Assembly: GCA_018136815.1 (NCBI GenBank)
Contig: CM030931.1
Coordinates: 6,592,399 to 6,656,398 of the forward strand
Direction of reading: 5' to 3'
Origin: Isochrysis galbana
Lineage: Eukaryota > Haptophyta > Isochrysidales > Isochrysidaceae
DNA: 64,000 nt
Both the position numbers and the translations under genes were made by a program. Under the pieces are notes generated by a model. It did not search any database. It had not been told where the DNA came from and worked only from the letters and a program-made list of their open reading frames with translations. The number at the start of each line of letters is the position of its first letter. Within the stretch, counting starts at the first letter, position 1. Shown here one piece after another: positions 1 to 11,040 of the stretch.

Positions 1-215
1 AGAGAGAGAAGGAGAGCGAGCCAAAGAGAGGAGGAACCCCCCGTTTGCTATCGGGGGATTTCCTCTTCCCCCGATAGCTATCGGGGGTCCGCTTACGGCC
101 CCCCCCAGGAGCTATCCCCCGATAGCTCTCGGGGGATTTTCTCGGTCCCCCGGTAGCTCTCGGGGGGGCTGTTGGCGATCGGGAAAAAATTTCCCCCGAT
201 AGCTCTCGGGGGTAA
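1..215. repeat. GATAGCTATCGGGGG palindrome repeat, copy 1
   Basis: The word GATAGCTATC or GATAGCTCTC flanked by runs of C and G is repeated about six times. The last 90 bases (about 140-215) match the end of the cluster at 27700-27830, including the shared phrase CTGTTGGCGATCGGGA. The copy may begin before the window. It has no coding potential and is probably part of a dispersed non-coding element. Confidence 0.8.
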
Positions 216-1581
216 CATCCATACGACATGCCGCGTGACATACGGCGGGCCGGAGTGCGGGCCCCCGAGCGTGTGATGGGGGTGCGAGAAGTGGCGCCCT
301 CGGGGCACCCACGCGACGGCGAGCGCGACGCCGGTGGCGGCCACCGCAAGCCCGCTTCCCTGAGAGAGCGGGGGGGGGGGGGGGAGTGCGTTGTTGGGGT
401 TTCCTCCCTTTTTGGGTGGGAGGGAGGGCCGATGGGGGGGGGGGGGCGCGAGGAGGGAGAAACACACCTGCACCACGCGATGCACACGGAGCCAGCGGCC
501 GCCGGTGAGCCGGGAGCGCCAAGCGAGCGAGAAAAAGGCGCCCGAGGGGAGGAGCACGCCCCACGCGACGGACATGAGCACACCGTGGGCGAGCAGCGGG
601 GACGCGGAGGAAGGGGGCGAGGACGCGGGGGAGGAAGGGGGCGAGAGAGGGGTCGTACCCACCGCGAGCGGCGGCGGCACGGACCAGAGTGCAGCGCGCA
701 GCAGCAGGTGCAGCCGCGCAAGCTCCGCCGAGTCGGCCGTGGTGCCCGCGCCGACGAGCAACTCTCCACTTGGCCGTGCAGGTTCTCGTGCGTGCGCACG
801 CGCGCACGCGCGGCACGTAACAGTCAGTGGGTGCGTGAGTGCGTGGGTGCGTGGGTGCATAGAAGTACACAGTACACAGTACCGGCGGTGTGGTGTTAAC
901 CAGCTGATGGTACCAACACTTGCAGATGGAAGTGTTAACGCATGTGCCACACCTAGCCAATGGAGGTGTTAACGCAAAGTGGGTCAACACCGGGTAAACG
1001 TGAACCCATACACCCTGAGGCCACGGCCACACGGACACGGGAGGAAGGCGGAGACGGGGTGGATAAGCGACGATAAGGGGGCTCGACAATCACGCAACCG
1101 ACCGCGAGGCGTAATCGACCACTTAATGCAATTTTCAAAGTGCTCGATGTTGCTCCTCTTGTGAGGAGAGGGGGGGGAGGCGAATGATAGTTCGGTCAAA
1201 ACGCAAACGCAGCTGCGAGCGCGGAGGAAAATGGCGTTATATCTTGTGACTGGTGAGAATAGCTGATATAGTACTTCCAGGAAGTAGTCTCTCCCCTACC
1301 CGCAACAAAACTCTTAGCGACCAAAGGAATGAGGGAAACGCCACGAACCAAATAAAACGGTTGATAATGAGTACAACTTCGTCTAACGCCGAACGCTCGA
1401 ATGACGCCACGTTTCGGTTCGATGGCACAATTGAGGAATACTGAGGCACGGACGTTCGGGAGGTGCCATAGATGTTACAGTGGCTCCACTACAACATGTC
1501 GGAGCGAGAGGTGGGCGCCGGCGCATATTTGCTAGTTTTCAGTTGATCGGGGCAGTCCTCGAATCCAAATCGCTGGTCTCC
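216..1581. other. No recognisable gene; G-rich tracts and GTGTTAAC array
   Basis: Open frames here come from G-rich, stop-poor sequence and match nothing I recognise. A GTGCGTG simple repeat lies near 830-860. From about 890 to 1000 the word GTGTTAAC or GTCAACAC recurs, ending in ACGTGAACCCATACNCCCTG, which returns at 56647-56668. Bases 1000-1580 show nothing further. Confidence 0.6.
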
Positions 1582-2876
1582 CTACAGTCCCTCAAAGGCG
1601 CGTCTGAAGAACTCGTACAGCCCAAAAAAGCAGGCCACGGCCGGTGCGTAGTATAATGTCCGAAGCTCAATACCCCGTACTAGTGCCCCTGGGCCCTGGT
1701 CAGAGATGAGCTGTCGCGCGGAATCAACTGCATGTTTTAGACCGCATTCGCTCCCATCAGCCCGATCGGTCAAAGTGTGGGTCACCAAGACGTCTAGAGG
1801 TGTCGTGAGTGCAGCCGCCAATGCGCCTGCAAGCGCGCCTGCCAGCACGTCGGAATACGAATCTGGAGCCGAATCCATGAATGCATTTAACCTAAGGAAG
1901 CAACGGGATCCGGCAACATGAGCTGACAGCCGGCAAGGGTATACGAGACGCCAGCCCAAAGTCTAGCGACGAGTTGCATGGATGCGACCAAGACTTTGTT
2001 GACCCGGTCCTAGAGCCATCAATCGCCACTCATGTCTATCAGACCGATGAAGCAGTGCTGTCTCACCAAAAGGCTAGGCATGAATGAAACTGTTGGTACA
2101 ATGCAACTTGTAAACCGCCAAAGGGAACGTCTCGTGAAAGAATCGCTGCCCACGACGCTGCCCAGGCTCCAGGCGGAGTAGTTTTGAGTGCCATGATCAC
2201 TCCTCCCGCCTCGGAGATCTCGTTGGCGTGCGTCTGCATGCGCTTGCACAGTACCTCGGCAGGCAAGCGAAATATCGACCCGGCAGCGTCACCTGCTGCA
2301 CCGGCAACCATCCAGGCCGCGCAGTGATGTGATGCCCACCATGAATCCGGATCCATAAGGAGGATAGCTGAAAGGTACCCGTAGATTGCTAAATACACGG
2401 CTGCGTCTGGTGCCTGAGAACAGTCGGGCAGAGTAGCCGTGAGACAGTGTGCTCAATCTGTGGAAGAATACACCGTATGTGAAGAGGGGGGAGAAAGAAA
2501 GAAAGGCGGATAAGACATTGCGCAAGTTCGAGAATGCATGAGGAAGATCACCACACACCTCCTTCATCATGCTCGAAGCCACGCCTGCATAGAGATGGTC
2601 AAAGAGCGATTCCGGGGGAGGTCTTGCGGCAGCCGCCGGGAGCAACGAAGACGTCCCCTTCCATGCAGCGTCCGCATACATTGAGCTCTGCAGTCTCGTT
2701 TTGATGGTGTCGATCGGGTGCAGGAGCGCTGTCGAGAGGCCCGATGCAACAAAGGCGCAGACACCATCTCCAAGCACGGAGTGCTCGGAGAGCATCACCA
2801 CTGTCCCCGCGGCTCGCATTTTCAATGTTCGCACCGGTGTGCTCAGGCAGATCTGCGCGAGCAGCAGTGCGAGCAT
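1582..2876 (-). CDS. Mitochondrial/plastid carrier, S-adenosylmethionine carrier type (SLC25A26-like)
   Basis: Three exons, 2876-2559, 2413-2067 and 1891-1582, have GT-AG introns of 145 and 175 bp and keep phase, giving 324 residues, a normal SLC25 length. The three carrier repeats are visible: PIDTIKTRLQ (residues 54-63), PAEVLCKRMQ (157-166) and PLDVLVTHTL (253-262). The first two, together with RDVPF near residue 205, resemble S-adenosylmethionine carriers, which exchange SAM for S-adenosylhomocysteine across organelle inner membranes. The third signature is odd: the usual K and R of PxDxxKTR are V and H, so the matrix gate may be altered. The first ATG of the exon was used as start; M20 or M28 are alternatives. 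The 5' flank is pyrimidine-rich on the coding strand. The carrier fold is near certain; the substrate is inferred. Confidence 0.85.
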
Positions 2877-2884
2877 GCACCAGT

Positions 2885-3115
2885 CCCCAGTGGGCGAAGG
2901 GCGGGAGGTGGGAGATGAGAGAGGAAAGGGAGCGCCGGGACTGCGGACGGGAGAGGGGAGAAAGGGGGGAGGGGGGGGGGGGGGGCGGGGTTCCGTGATG
3001 GCGTGATGAGAGAGAGAAGCGAGGAGGGAGAGGGGGGCGAGGGAGATGGCGATGGGGAGAGGGACGGGCAGAGAGAGGGGAAGAAGGGGGGGGGGGGGGG
3101 GGGGGGGTCACGACG
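2885..3115 (-). promoter_or_regulatory. C/T-rich 5' flank of the SAM-type carrier gene
   Basis: On the coding (minus) strand this stretch is nearly pure pyrimidine, including an uninterrupted C run at about 3087-3107 and another near 2970-2984. Similar pyrimidine tracts lie just upstream of the genes at 10.7, 41.1, 45.5, 51.3 and 62.7 kb. No TATA box is evident. Confidence 0.45.
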
Positions 3116-3239
3116 CTCAGGAAGACAAGAACAGAATGGTACTACTACTACACCCCTGCTCGCCGGCTGCCGGCTGCCCGACGTCAACAGACCAACAACA
3201 ACACAACAACACATTGGAAAGGTTTTGCACACAAACGTT

Positions 3240-3330
3240 GAGCCTTTACTTAGGCTTTAGGGCGGTCAAACACGAGTCTAACTCCTAAGGGTGGGAGAGT
3301 GAAGAAGTCAGGAGTCAGGAGTGAGGAAAT
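3240..3330 (+). repeat. Dispersed leader motif GGCGGTCAAACA...CTAAGGGTG
   Basis: GGGCGGTCAAACA is followed by CTAACTCCTAAGGGTG. The same arrangement occurs at 8412-8450 (+), 11047-11115 (+) and 17845-17915 (-). At 8.4 kb it precedes reverse-transcriptase sequence, so it is likely the start of a retroelement family. Confidence 0.55.
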
Positions 3331-3394
3331 AGTACACCAAAGCAAAAGCAAAGGCGGTAGAAACAGAAACCCCGGAAAACACCCGCATCTAAAA

Positions 3395-4150
3395 AAAAAC
3401 TTTTAATATTCTTACCGCACTCGCGGCGAATGGAACCACTACCCACTACAAGTAGCACGTAGCATACTCTCTACACCCCCATTCCCCGGCCCTTCTCCCC
3501 CCGCCATCAGGCGGCTCCCCCGTACACTACTAGGGGGATTGGGGTGGAGGGCTTAGATATGGTCCGGTGGCCCGCGACACCCCCCGGTGATCTTTCCCCC
3601 CCTTCCTCCTGTGTCTCCGAGTGGGCGGCCCACTCTGTCTCGTCTTATCCTGTAAACAGGCGCGAGACTTACCGATTTTCCGGTGGGCGGAGCTCTCGCT
3701 CGCGCCCACCCCCTTTTCCGCGCTCTCTCTCCCCTCTCCTGCGGCACGCGCGATGGCGCGCCTGCGGCAGGCCTCCAGCTGCCCTCTGGCGGCCCCTGGA
3801 GGCTCCTGGAGGCCAGCCCAGGGGGCAGAGGAGGCAGGGGCTGGGCCCTGGCCTCCCCCGCCTCTCCCTCGCTGGCGCTCCCGAGCCTCTGGGGCCCCCA
3901 GTCTGCACTTGTCTGCCTGTCGACCAGGGGGGGAGGGGGGGTTGTGGAGCAATGGGCTGGTCACGAGGGGCCAGGATGGGCGAATGGGGCGAGCCTGTGG
4001 GGAAGAGAGTGGGTCAGTAGGGCAGTGGCCTCCTGGCAAGCCATCAGGCATGCCAGGAGGATGGGTGGTTCCTCCCCCATGGCAGGGGAGGAGTGGAGAG
4101 AGGGGGGGGCTCGTGCCCCCCCATGGGTCAACCAAGTATAAACTTAGTTC
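3395..4150 (+). repeat. R740 repeat, copy A
   Basis: This is one of six full or partial copies of a repeat of about 740 bp; the others are at 24.4, 26.9, 37.2, 54.9 and 60.0 kb. One end carries a TTAATATTC-CCGC motif near an A run, then a CCATCAGGCG block. The middle holds CCTGTAAACAGG and a hairpin of complementary GTGGGCGGAG/CTCCGCCCAC. The other end has a G-run/C-run hairpin and the palindrome AACTAAGTATAAACTTAGTT. Long ORFs exist in several frames but are not conserved between copies, so it is probably non-coding. Type (SINE-like or MITE-like) is undetermined. Confidence 0.75.
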
Positions 4151-4159
4151 GGAAAACAC

Positions 4160-4480
4160 CCGCATCTAGCACATATACGATGCTCTTTAGGCCCCAGATC
4201 CTCTCGGGAGCCCCCACAACGAAGCGTGACCCGAAAACGGCAAAACAGGAAACAGGAACAGGCCCAAATACAATCTCGGAGAGCCCAACATCGAACCGAG
4301 CCCGGGCGCGCTGCGAGACCGTTCTTGGTCATCAACCCGGTGCCCGGCCCGTGCCACATTCGGAACGGCCACGAACCGCCGAGCCCGCGACGCCAATCGC
4401 GCGCAACGCGCCCCCAACCCCCAAGCCGCGTCCAAATGCGAAATGTCGAAATGTCGAAATCGGCCGCCGCGGCGCCTGAA
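4160..4480 (+). repeat. Retroelement leader fragment
   Basis: The order CTAGCACATAT, CCCCCACAACGAAGCGTGA, and AGCCCAACATCGAACCGAG followed by GGGCGCGCTGCG parallels 8520-8680, where it runs into reverse-transcriptase sequence, and the minus strand of 21240-21390. Here it stops before any RT motif. It is a truncated, non-coding copy. Confidence 0.55.
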
Positions 4481-5040
4481 TGAAGGCACGCGCGCTAACG
4501 TCCGCCACCGGAGGTCGGGAGGTCGGAGGTCGTCTGCGGCAGAGGGGGAAGGGGGAGGGGAGCGGCGCGCGCTCCGTGACCTCATCATGACCCTATCAGT
4601 TTGCTGATAGTTGGTTGGTTGAGTCGGCCTTGAGCCACTCACTCCTCATCTCTCATCTCCTCATCTCCCTCCTCCTCAGCCTCCTCCTGCTCCGCCTCAG
4701 CATGCCTCATGTCTCCGCCTGTCTCCTATCACCTGCCGTCCCTCCTCACCGCCCTTTACTATTACTAACGTACTAACGTAGATGGGCCCCGTTTCTCACC
4801 GCACTCCGCACCCGCACTCCATCGGGGAAGAAGAAGAAAGGGGTGCAAATCCCCCAATCCCCCCCCCCCCCCTTCCTCTCTCCACTCTCACCCTTCGCTC
4901 TCTCTGCTGCCTGCGGCCTGCGGCGCGTCGCCATGCGCGCGCCATGGCCTGCTCTTAGAGGTAAGAGGTCCTTTGAGGCCCCCCAGAGGGCCAGCTGACG
5001 GTAGAGGTAACTCAGGTGGCATTGGAGGTTGGGGCTCAGC
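4481..5040. other. No gene recognised
   Basis: GC-rich sequence to 4610, then a CTCATCTC-rich stretch to about 4740. A short phrase around 4555-4610 (purine run, GCGCGCTCC, then GATAGTTG) resembles 60405-60465. Nothing else is supported. Confidence 0.5.
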
Positions 5041-5516
5041 CCTAGATGTGAAAGACAGAAACAGTGATTTTTTTCGGAGGCCAAACACAGTGTTTTTCAC
5101 TGTTTTTCAAACGCCCTCCGTTTTTGCCACTGTTTTTTTAGAGCGGGACTGGGGCTGGGGGCCGCCCGCGCGCGGCGCGCGCGAGCGCGAGCGCGGCGTG
5201 CGCGCGGGACCGCGGCCACCACCACCAGCACGCGCGCGGAACGCGTGCGTGGGCTTGGGGTTGAACACACCGATAGCGGCTCGCCATCGGCCGAGGGGAG
5301 GGGAGGGGGCAGCGGCGGCGGCGGCCTACGTATGCGTAGGACGCAGGACGCGGAGGAGCGGAGGCGGAGGCGTTCCGCGCGCGGGGGAAAAGGCCCCCCT
5401 GCGGTATATGTGGCCCCACTGTTTTTCGCACTGTTTTTTACTGTTTTTTTTCGATTCCCAAAAACAGCTGTTTTTAATGTCTTTCTAGACCCCACCCGCT
5501 GTTTTTCACATCTAGG
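5041..5516. mobile_element. hAT-type MITE, element E1
   Basis: The 18-bp terminal inverted repeats CCTAGATGTGAAAGACAG and (right end, reverse complement) CCTAGATGTGAAAAACAG differ at one base. Both ends are flanked by the same 8 bp, GGCTCAGC (5033-5040 and 5517-5524), a target-site duplication. The sub-ends carry many copies of CTGTTTTT, the complement of the AAAACAG in the inverted repeat. The interior is GC-rich with no transposase. The right end is 300 bp upstream of the amino-acid transporter start. Confidence 0.88.
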
Positions 5517-5815
5517 GGCTCAGCCTCCTGACCTCCAGATGGCAGGGGGAAAGGGCCGGGGACGTGTGGGTGCTGAAGGCGTGCGTGAGAGCAGCGAGCC
5601 CAAGGCTGTGCGCACGGCGAGAATATCAAGGAGTTTTGTTTTCGTCAATCGATGGAAGTCGCCGAAACTCCGTCTTATTCAAGAAGTGACCAAGAGAACG
5701 GCGACTGACTCATCTCGATTTGTGTTGTAGGTCTCTATCCTTCTGTGAAGTCCCTGTGAAATCCTCCCGAACCAAGTTGACCACGGACTTGTAACACAGG
5801 CCGGCCGGCGTCAGC

Positions 5816-7467
5816 TTGGCCATGCACTCCTCACGCGCGAGCCATGAAGACCAAGGCACTGAGGCAATGTCGCACCCTACCGCGCCGCTGCTGTCGGTCC
5901 CTCGGCGTCTGCTCTGCCACGGCGGATTCTGGACCGCTGTCTTCACCACCGCGAATGCCGCATTGGGCGCCGGCGTGCTCGCCTACCCAGTCGCCTTCCG
6001 TGACGCGGGGATGGCAGGCGGGACTCTCCTACTCTTTGCCTTCGCGATCACCGCGTCGCTGGGTTTGTTCACGGTACTACAATGCATGTCCCGTACCCAG
6101 GCCACCAATCCTTCGGTGAGGGACTACACAAAGATGGTCAGCTCTGCATTTGGCACCAAAGCGGAAGTCGGTGTCACCCTGCTGATCTTGTTGTATGTCT
6201 TTGGTGCATGCTGGGGATACCTCGTACTCCTGGCCGATACGGTCACCCCCATGATACTCAAACTGCACCCGACTTTCAATGAGGGTTTAACGCGATCCAT
6301 CATTCAGTAAGCGCCACCACCTTATCTTGCCGCGCTCATCAATGTCAGCTGAGAGACTCAGCTCTTTGAGCCGACATTGTCAATGCCTGACACCCAAACG
6401 TTCACTTCCATCACACTCTTCTCAGGATCATTTCAACATGCATTTCTATTGGGCTGTGTGCCCTCCGCAACATCAATACCCTCAAGTACTCGAGCGCGCT
6501 TGCGATTGCTGCAGTGTTAACAACCGTCATTATGCTCGTGAAGAACTATGTGATGCGACCATGCAAGAGGGGAGACTGCACGGACTCTGTGGGGATGACA
6601 GACTGGTGTCATAAGGGCGATTGCTCGGGGTGGTGCACCTTGGAGCAATCGATTCACACGCCAGAACGTTGCCCAAGCGGCACTGAGGGTGTCTCGATTT
6701 GGCCCAAAGACGTGGACGGTCTCCTTCGTGCTCTGCCGCTCATTGCCTTTGCACTACAGTGTCATATTCAAGGAGCAGTTGTGTATGATGAAATGCCAAC
6801 ACAGCTAAAGTCACACCCCTCGGCAAGCTTGGCAGTTGCAGCTACATCATCAATTCTCCTTGTTTTGCTCTATCTTCCCACCGGCCTAGCTGGATATGCG
6901 GCCTTCGGCGCTGTGACGCAGGGAGATATCTTGACGAACTTTGCCTCTGATGACCCACTCGCGGATGTTGCGCGCGGGTGTATTGCAATCACCGCCTTGT
7001 GTGCCTATCCAATGCAGCACTTTCCCGCACGTTTAATATTACACAACGTTCTGGGCTCGCTGCTCCAGAAGCAAAAGGAGCGAGACGAGAGCGCAAACGA
7101 TCGGAGTAATATGATGTCATTGAGCATGCCGCTCGAAGCATCGTTAGAGCAGCCAAGTCCCGAGCCGTCCATGCAAGAGCCCAGCGCCATCTTCATTTGG
7201 GGCGAATCATGTGTGTGGTGCTTGCTGGTTCTTGGCCTGTCGCTTGCGGCCGCTGGCTCGTCCCTCTCCGGAGTCTTCTCGCTTGTAGGGGCGCTCTGCG
7301 GCGGAAATGTCATATTCACTATCCCGGGAGCACTCTGGCTCCAAATCGGCGATGGCAATCGGATACGTCGTGGGGTCCGAGCTGCTCCCCTACTTTTCAT
7401 GGGCGGCTTCGTGACGATTTTCGGGACCTACGCAACGATTCAAGAACTTGTTGAGGGGACGCGTTGA
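5816..7467 (+). CDS. Amino-acid transporter, AAAP/SLC38-like
   Basis: Two exons, 5816-6306 and 6426-7467, joined in phase across a GTAAGC...CTCAG intron, give 510 residues with about eleven hydrophobic segments. The first membrane helix has the family signature ANAALGAGVLAYPVAF, and FALQCHIQGAVVYDEM near residue 320 matches the SLC38/AVT helix with the conserved Cys-His. The family carries neutral or cationic amino acids across plasma, vacuolar or lysosomal membranes, often coupled to Na+ or H+. A loop at about residues 240-285 is Cys-rich (CKRGDC, CHKGDC, WC), unusual for the family and possibly a disulphide-bonded lumenal loop. M18 (MSHPT) is an alternative start. Substrate and membrane cannot be told from sequence. 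Confidence 0.85.
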
Positions 7468-8399
7468 GATCGGCTGCGTTGAGATAGCCCTATCGCACGA
7501 ACAAACCGGTGAAGCAAAAAGCATGCGAACCGTTGCATTCATCTTCCGATTATCCGCTTACGGACATTGAACATCTACGGAATCATAAGAACTCGTGTCA
7601 TTCTCAGTCGCATGAAGAGCACGAGTGCATGAGTAGATGGAGGAGGACTAGTAGGGATCAGAGGACAGTCTACAGTGTTATGGGACAGCACCACCGCACG
7701 CCAAAACGTGTTCTCGCTATCCATTAGCTCTCCTCGCTCTCGCTCCTTACTCCTCTCATGGTCTTCGTCGTCCAGCCGCTCCTTGCAGCCATTCTTGAAG
7801 AGCTCTCTCTTCCTCTGCGCTCCGCTGCAACCTCAACCGGTTTACTTTACCCAACCGCTATGTCACCCCGATGCTGACCGTCTTTCTCTAGCTTGGCACA
7901 ATGTGCGTGCTCATCCATATGTGATTCACCCGCCCGCCCATATGAGGCGAGTAGTAGCGTCACTGACTGAGTTTGGTGTGCCCCTAGGGAAGCAGTTTGC
8001 AGCACAAGACTCCTCACAGGCGGTCGTCCTCGGTCGCAGCATCGATGAGCACAAGCTTGCGCCCCCTGCGTAGCAGTCGTCCAAGAGGACATTGTGTGCG
8101 GCGAATTCTACTCTGTAGAAGTCACGTATAATACATTTCCATACCAACATGAACAACGATTTTTTAGGCCGTCGGGAGTAGGTGTTCCGGGGTAAATAAA
8201 CGAATAGCCTGTCGTTCGCTTTCGCTTTCGCTTTTTGCTTTCGCGACGTTTCGGGGGTGTCGTATAGCCCGAAAGGGCGTCTAGTGCTAGTGTCTCGAAT
8301 ATGCGCGTCGTCGCATGGCACCACGTTAGGTGGCACGAAGTACGAATCTTCGCGGTAGCAACCGCATAGCCTGCACGTATGATCAGTTCTAGATGTAGA
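7468..8399. other. 3' flank of transporter; no recognisable gene
   Basis: A frame at 7675-8073 (+) is open for 132 codons, with a Ser-rich first half and a more protein-like second half (SLAWHNVRAHPYVIHPPAH). A CTAG just before 7891 could be a splice acceptor. I recognise no family and cannot define a gene, so it is not called as a CDS. Confidence 0.4.
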
Positions 8400-9110
8400 T
8401 CTAAGTTTATACTTAGCAGGGTGGTCAAACAGTGTTTTTTATAAGGGGTGAAAAAATGACCATCTCCATCTCAGAATTGAGGAAATTAGAGGATTTTTTT
8501 CGGGAGAAAGTTCCCAATACACCCAACTAGCAAATATCCGGGGCCCATTAGGACCCGGACCCCCCCCTTGGGCCCCCACAACAAAACGTAATCAAAAACT
8601 GACAAAAGGCGCTAAAATCGCAAAAGCTTAAAAAGCCCAACTTCGAACCGATGCCGGGCGCGCTGCGTGGCCGTTTTCGACGATCCATCCGGACGGGGGA
8701 CCCCACCAGATACCAAATACGCATATCCCACCCGGATGGTCACGCCAATCGGGCAGGCCGCGCGCCGAACCCTCATCAATGGAGACGAGGATATATCGGG
8801 CGTAAACCTGAATGGCTATAGCCTAAACCTAAAAATAAGCCAGTTCGCCGATGACACGGCGTTGATAACCCGGGACTATAAAAGCCTCCAAAAGCCCCTA
8901 CGATGGGTAAAACTACACGAGAAGGCGACAGGTGGTAAAACCAACGTAAACAAATTTCAAGGACTAGGCCAGAATGATGATTGGCCAGCCCCTGCCAGAG
9001 GGCAGGGGCTGGGGTTGATTGTACGGGCCCACCCCGGGGGGTGTCCGTGATGGAGAGAGGAGGGCGCGAGGCCCCCATTGACCCCCACTTATAAAAGTAG
9101 GTTTGCTTAG
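8400..9110 (+). mobile_element. Non-LTR retroelement fragment with RT FADD motif
   Basis: The segment begins with CTAAGTTTATACTTAG and the GGTGGTCAAACA leader, then the CACAACAAAACGTAATC block. From about 8690 to 8975 it encodes part of a reverse-transcriptase palm: QFADDTALI at about 8840-8866 is the catalytic box C of LINE-type RTs, followed by LRWVKLHEKATGGKTNVNK, matching the usual Sx(G)xxxNxxK after the active site. It then breaks into a 140-bp tail (8965-9105) that recurs at 60.2 and 63.1 kb. It is truncated at both ends and not functional. Confidence 0.8.
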
Positions 9111-9425
9111 GGCACACTCTCCATGATCAAGAATTGTTGGTCTACATTTCGTAGAGGCGGGGAGCGAACCTCGTACCTCGTCCTTGAGGCGCTGGTGGAG
9201 GAAGTGTTTTTTCATCGAGCACGGTAGCAACAATATATGCACCGGCGCACAAAGGACTAAGGGACATGCCCACAAGGGCACACACTCCAGCAGAGCGGAA
9301 AGCCCTTCGACCTTCAACATACTCACTCCCCATGCTGCCGTTCGACGAAGTACTAGCTACACAATTGGCAGCGTGACGAAGGGAGAGCGATGGAGCCACC
9401 CTCCTCGAGCACGCACGAATCCGGA

Positions 9426-10703
9426 TTACATGAATCCCTGAACATGTGTAACCAGCGATCTAAATAGAGCTTTCCAGCCTTCAGCTGTGAGGAGCTCGCG
9501 TCGGAGCTGGGGGTTCCGAACTGCCACCAACGCCGTGCCACCAAGAAGCCCTGCCAATCGTTCAGCTCCTCGTGGCCGGGGTGTTGGATTGGAGAGGAAA
9601 TCTAGCAGCAAGTGCATGAGCAGCATACGGCCGATTGCCAACTCCACCGTACCGAAACGCAACATCGTATCCGGCAGCAATGAAGCGCGCAGTGCGATCA
9701 ATCCCATAACAGCGCCGCTAGTGCTCGCACGTCCTTCCGCTGTCTTTGTGAAGGGCATTTGCGCAATGGATGCACCCAAGGATGCACACACACCCGCAGC
9801 AGCGAATGCACCGACGGCATGCCATTTTCCGAGTTGTGCCTCGAGTGATGGCATCACTACTAACAGCATAGTAGTCGTGTGTAGCCAGTGCACGATCCCA
9901 GCCGGGCTGAACGATGCCGTAAGCAGCGTCCAAATCCTGCCACGCAACAAGTTTCTGAGTGAAGAGGCCAAAAATGTCTCTGACCTGGGAAGGATGCGCC
10001 GGAGTACATAGCCGACGAACGTTGTGTAAATTATGACCTGTGCGGCGTCCAGAGATGGGAGCCAATGGCGGGCCGCCATCGTGGAGGCGGGCACAAGAGG
10101 AAGCCATGCACCAAGCACACCGAGCCAAACAATCTCCGAATGTACAGCAACACTTCCTAGGGGACCGTTGTGCATGATTGCCTCAGCCTGGCGCAGATGC
10201 GACGGTATGAGTGCACCAAAACGCTCATTGTGAGCTTCTAACGCCAATAAAAGCCCCGTCGGTTCAGGACGACTAAGCCCACAGCCTACACCGATGAGGC
10301 CCAAACACAAGAGGGGCTGCCACCTCAAGCGCTTGCGCTTGGTGGTAACCAGTGATCCTTCCGCTGCTACAGGCGCATCAGGGCCACGTTGAAACCGATC
10401 TTCTTGTTGATTCAGCTCAACTCCTGCCCCTCCAAATGCGAAATCCTCGCCACCCGGCAGAGTGAGGCTGTCGCTGCCAGGTTGAGGAGACCCAGCTTTG
10501 GGCAACGGCGGCTTGGGTTCGCCCTTGCTTCCAGTGGGTGCAAACGGGTTTGGAGGGATGGGGTAGTCGAGGTCGGCACCTCCACGGAGACGAGCGATGA
10601 GCGGCAGCGACCTGCTCTGCACCGAGCCCGCCACCGCTGCGAGGAGCACCATTGGTACCATCAGGCGACGCGGAAGAGCTCGAGCGGCGCAGCTCGCCAT
10701 CAA
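9426..10703 (-). CDS. Rhomboid-like membrane protein, probably proteolytically inactive
   Basis: Single exon, 425 residues. Residues 1-45 hold a basic start, a hydrophobic run (LMVPMVLLAAVAGSV) and then ARLRGG, which looks like a secretory or two-part plastid presequence. After a Pro-rich linker, helices from about residue 222 onward follow the rhomboid plan: the RIWTLLTASFSPAGIVHWL loop/helix (256-274), an SLEAQLG segment, then STSGAVMGL (327-335) at the position of the GxSG nucleophile. S329 is present but the first Gly is Ser. The helix-6 motif AHLGG reads LAGLLGG (383-389), so the catalytic His is missing. The fold is likely rhomboid; protease activity is doubtful. The 5' flank (10715-10760) is pyrimidine-rich on the coding strand. 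Confidence 0.75.
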   Translation of the reverse strand: MMASCAARALPRRLMVPMVLLAAVAGSVQSRSLPLIARLRGGADLDYPIPPNPFAPTGSKGEPKPPLPKAGSPQPGSDSLTLPGGEDFAFGGAGVELNQQEDRFQRGPDAPVAAEGSLVTTKRKRLRWQPLLCLGLIGVGCGLSRPEPTGLLLALEAHNERFGALIPSHLRQAEAIMHNGPLGSVAVHSEIVWLGVLGAWLPLVPASTMAARHWLPSLDAAQVIIYTTFVGYVLRRILPRSETFLASSLRNLLRGRIWTLLTASFSPAGIVHWLHTTTMLLVVMPSLEAQLGKWHAVGAFAAAGVCASLGASIAQMPFTKTAEGRASTSGAVMGLIALRASLLPDTMLRFGTVELAIGRMLLMHLLLDFLSNPTPRPRGAERLAGLLGGTALVAVRNPQLRRELLTAEGWKALFRSLVTHVQGFM

Positions 10704-11040
10704 ACCACGACGTCAGCAGCCGCGGGGGGAAGGGAGAGGGGAGGGAGGGGGAGGGGATAGAAGTAAATTCGTACTCCTACCCTCTCTACTCTAGATTACA
10801 ATAGTCTAGATATCTGGTATCTGAATTGTTTGAGCCACCCACATAGGGTGGTCCATGAATAAAACAGCATTGTGATGTAGAACAGAGGTAACATCGAGTG
10901 GCTAGCGTTCAGGACGGCGATACGGTGAGCCCAGACAGGTCAACGTTGCCACACTGAGAGTAGAACTGAGGTATCTACAAAAAACACAACTTATGTTCAA
11001 ACTCAAACACTCCCCCACAGTGATAATGTCATATTATACG
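10704..11040. other. 5' flank of rhomboid-like gene
   Basis: A coding-strand pyrimidine tract lies at 10715-10760; the rest is AT-richer unique sequence. No motif beyond the tract is recognised. Confidence 0.4.

Noticed and set aside
93-1089. Several long ORFs on both strands near the window start
   Set aside because: They arise in G- and C-rich sequence with few stops, have low-complexity products and match no family.
9140-9185. Possible tRNA T-arm (GGTTCGCTCC on the minus strand)
   Set aside because: No matching acceptor stem or anticodon arm could be folded around it.
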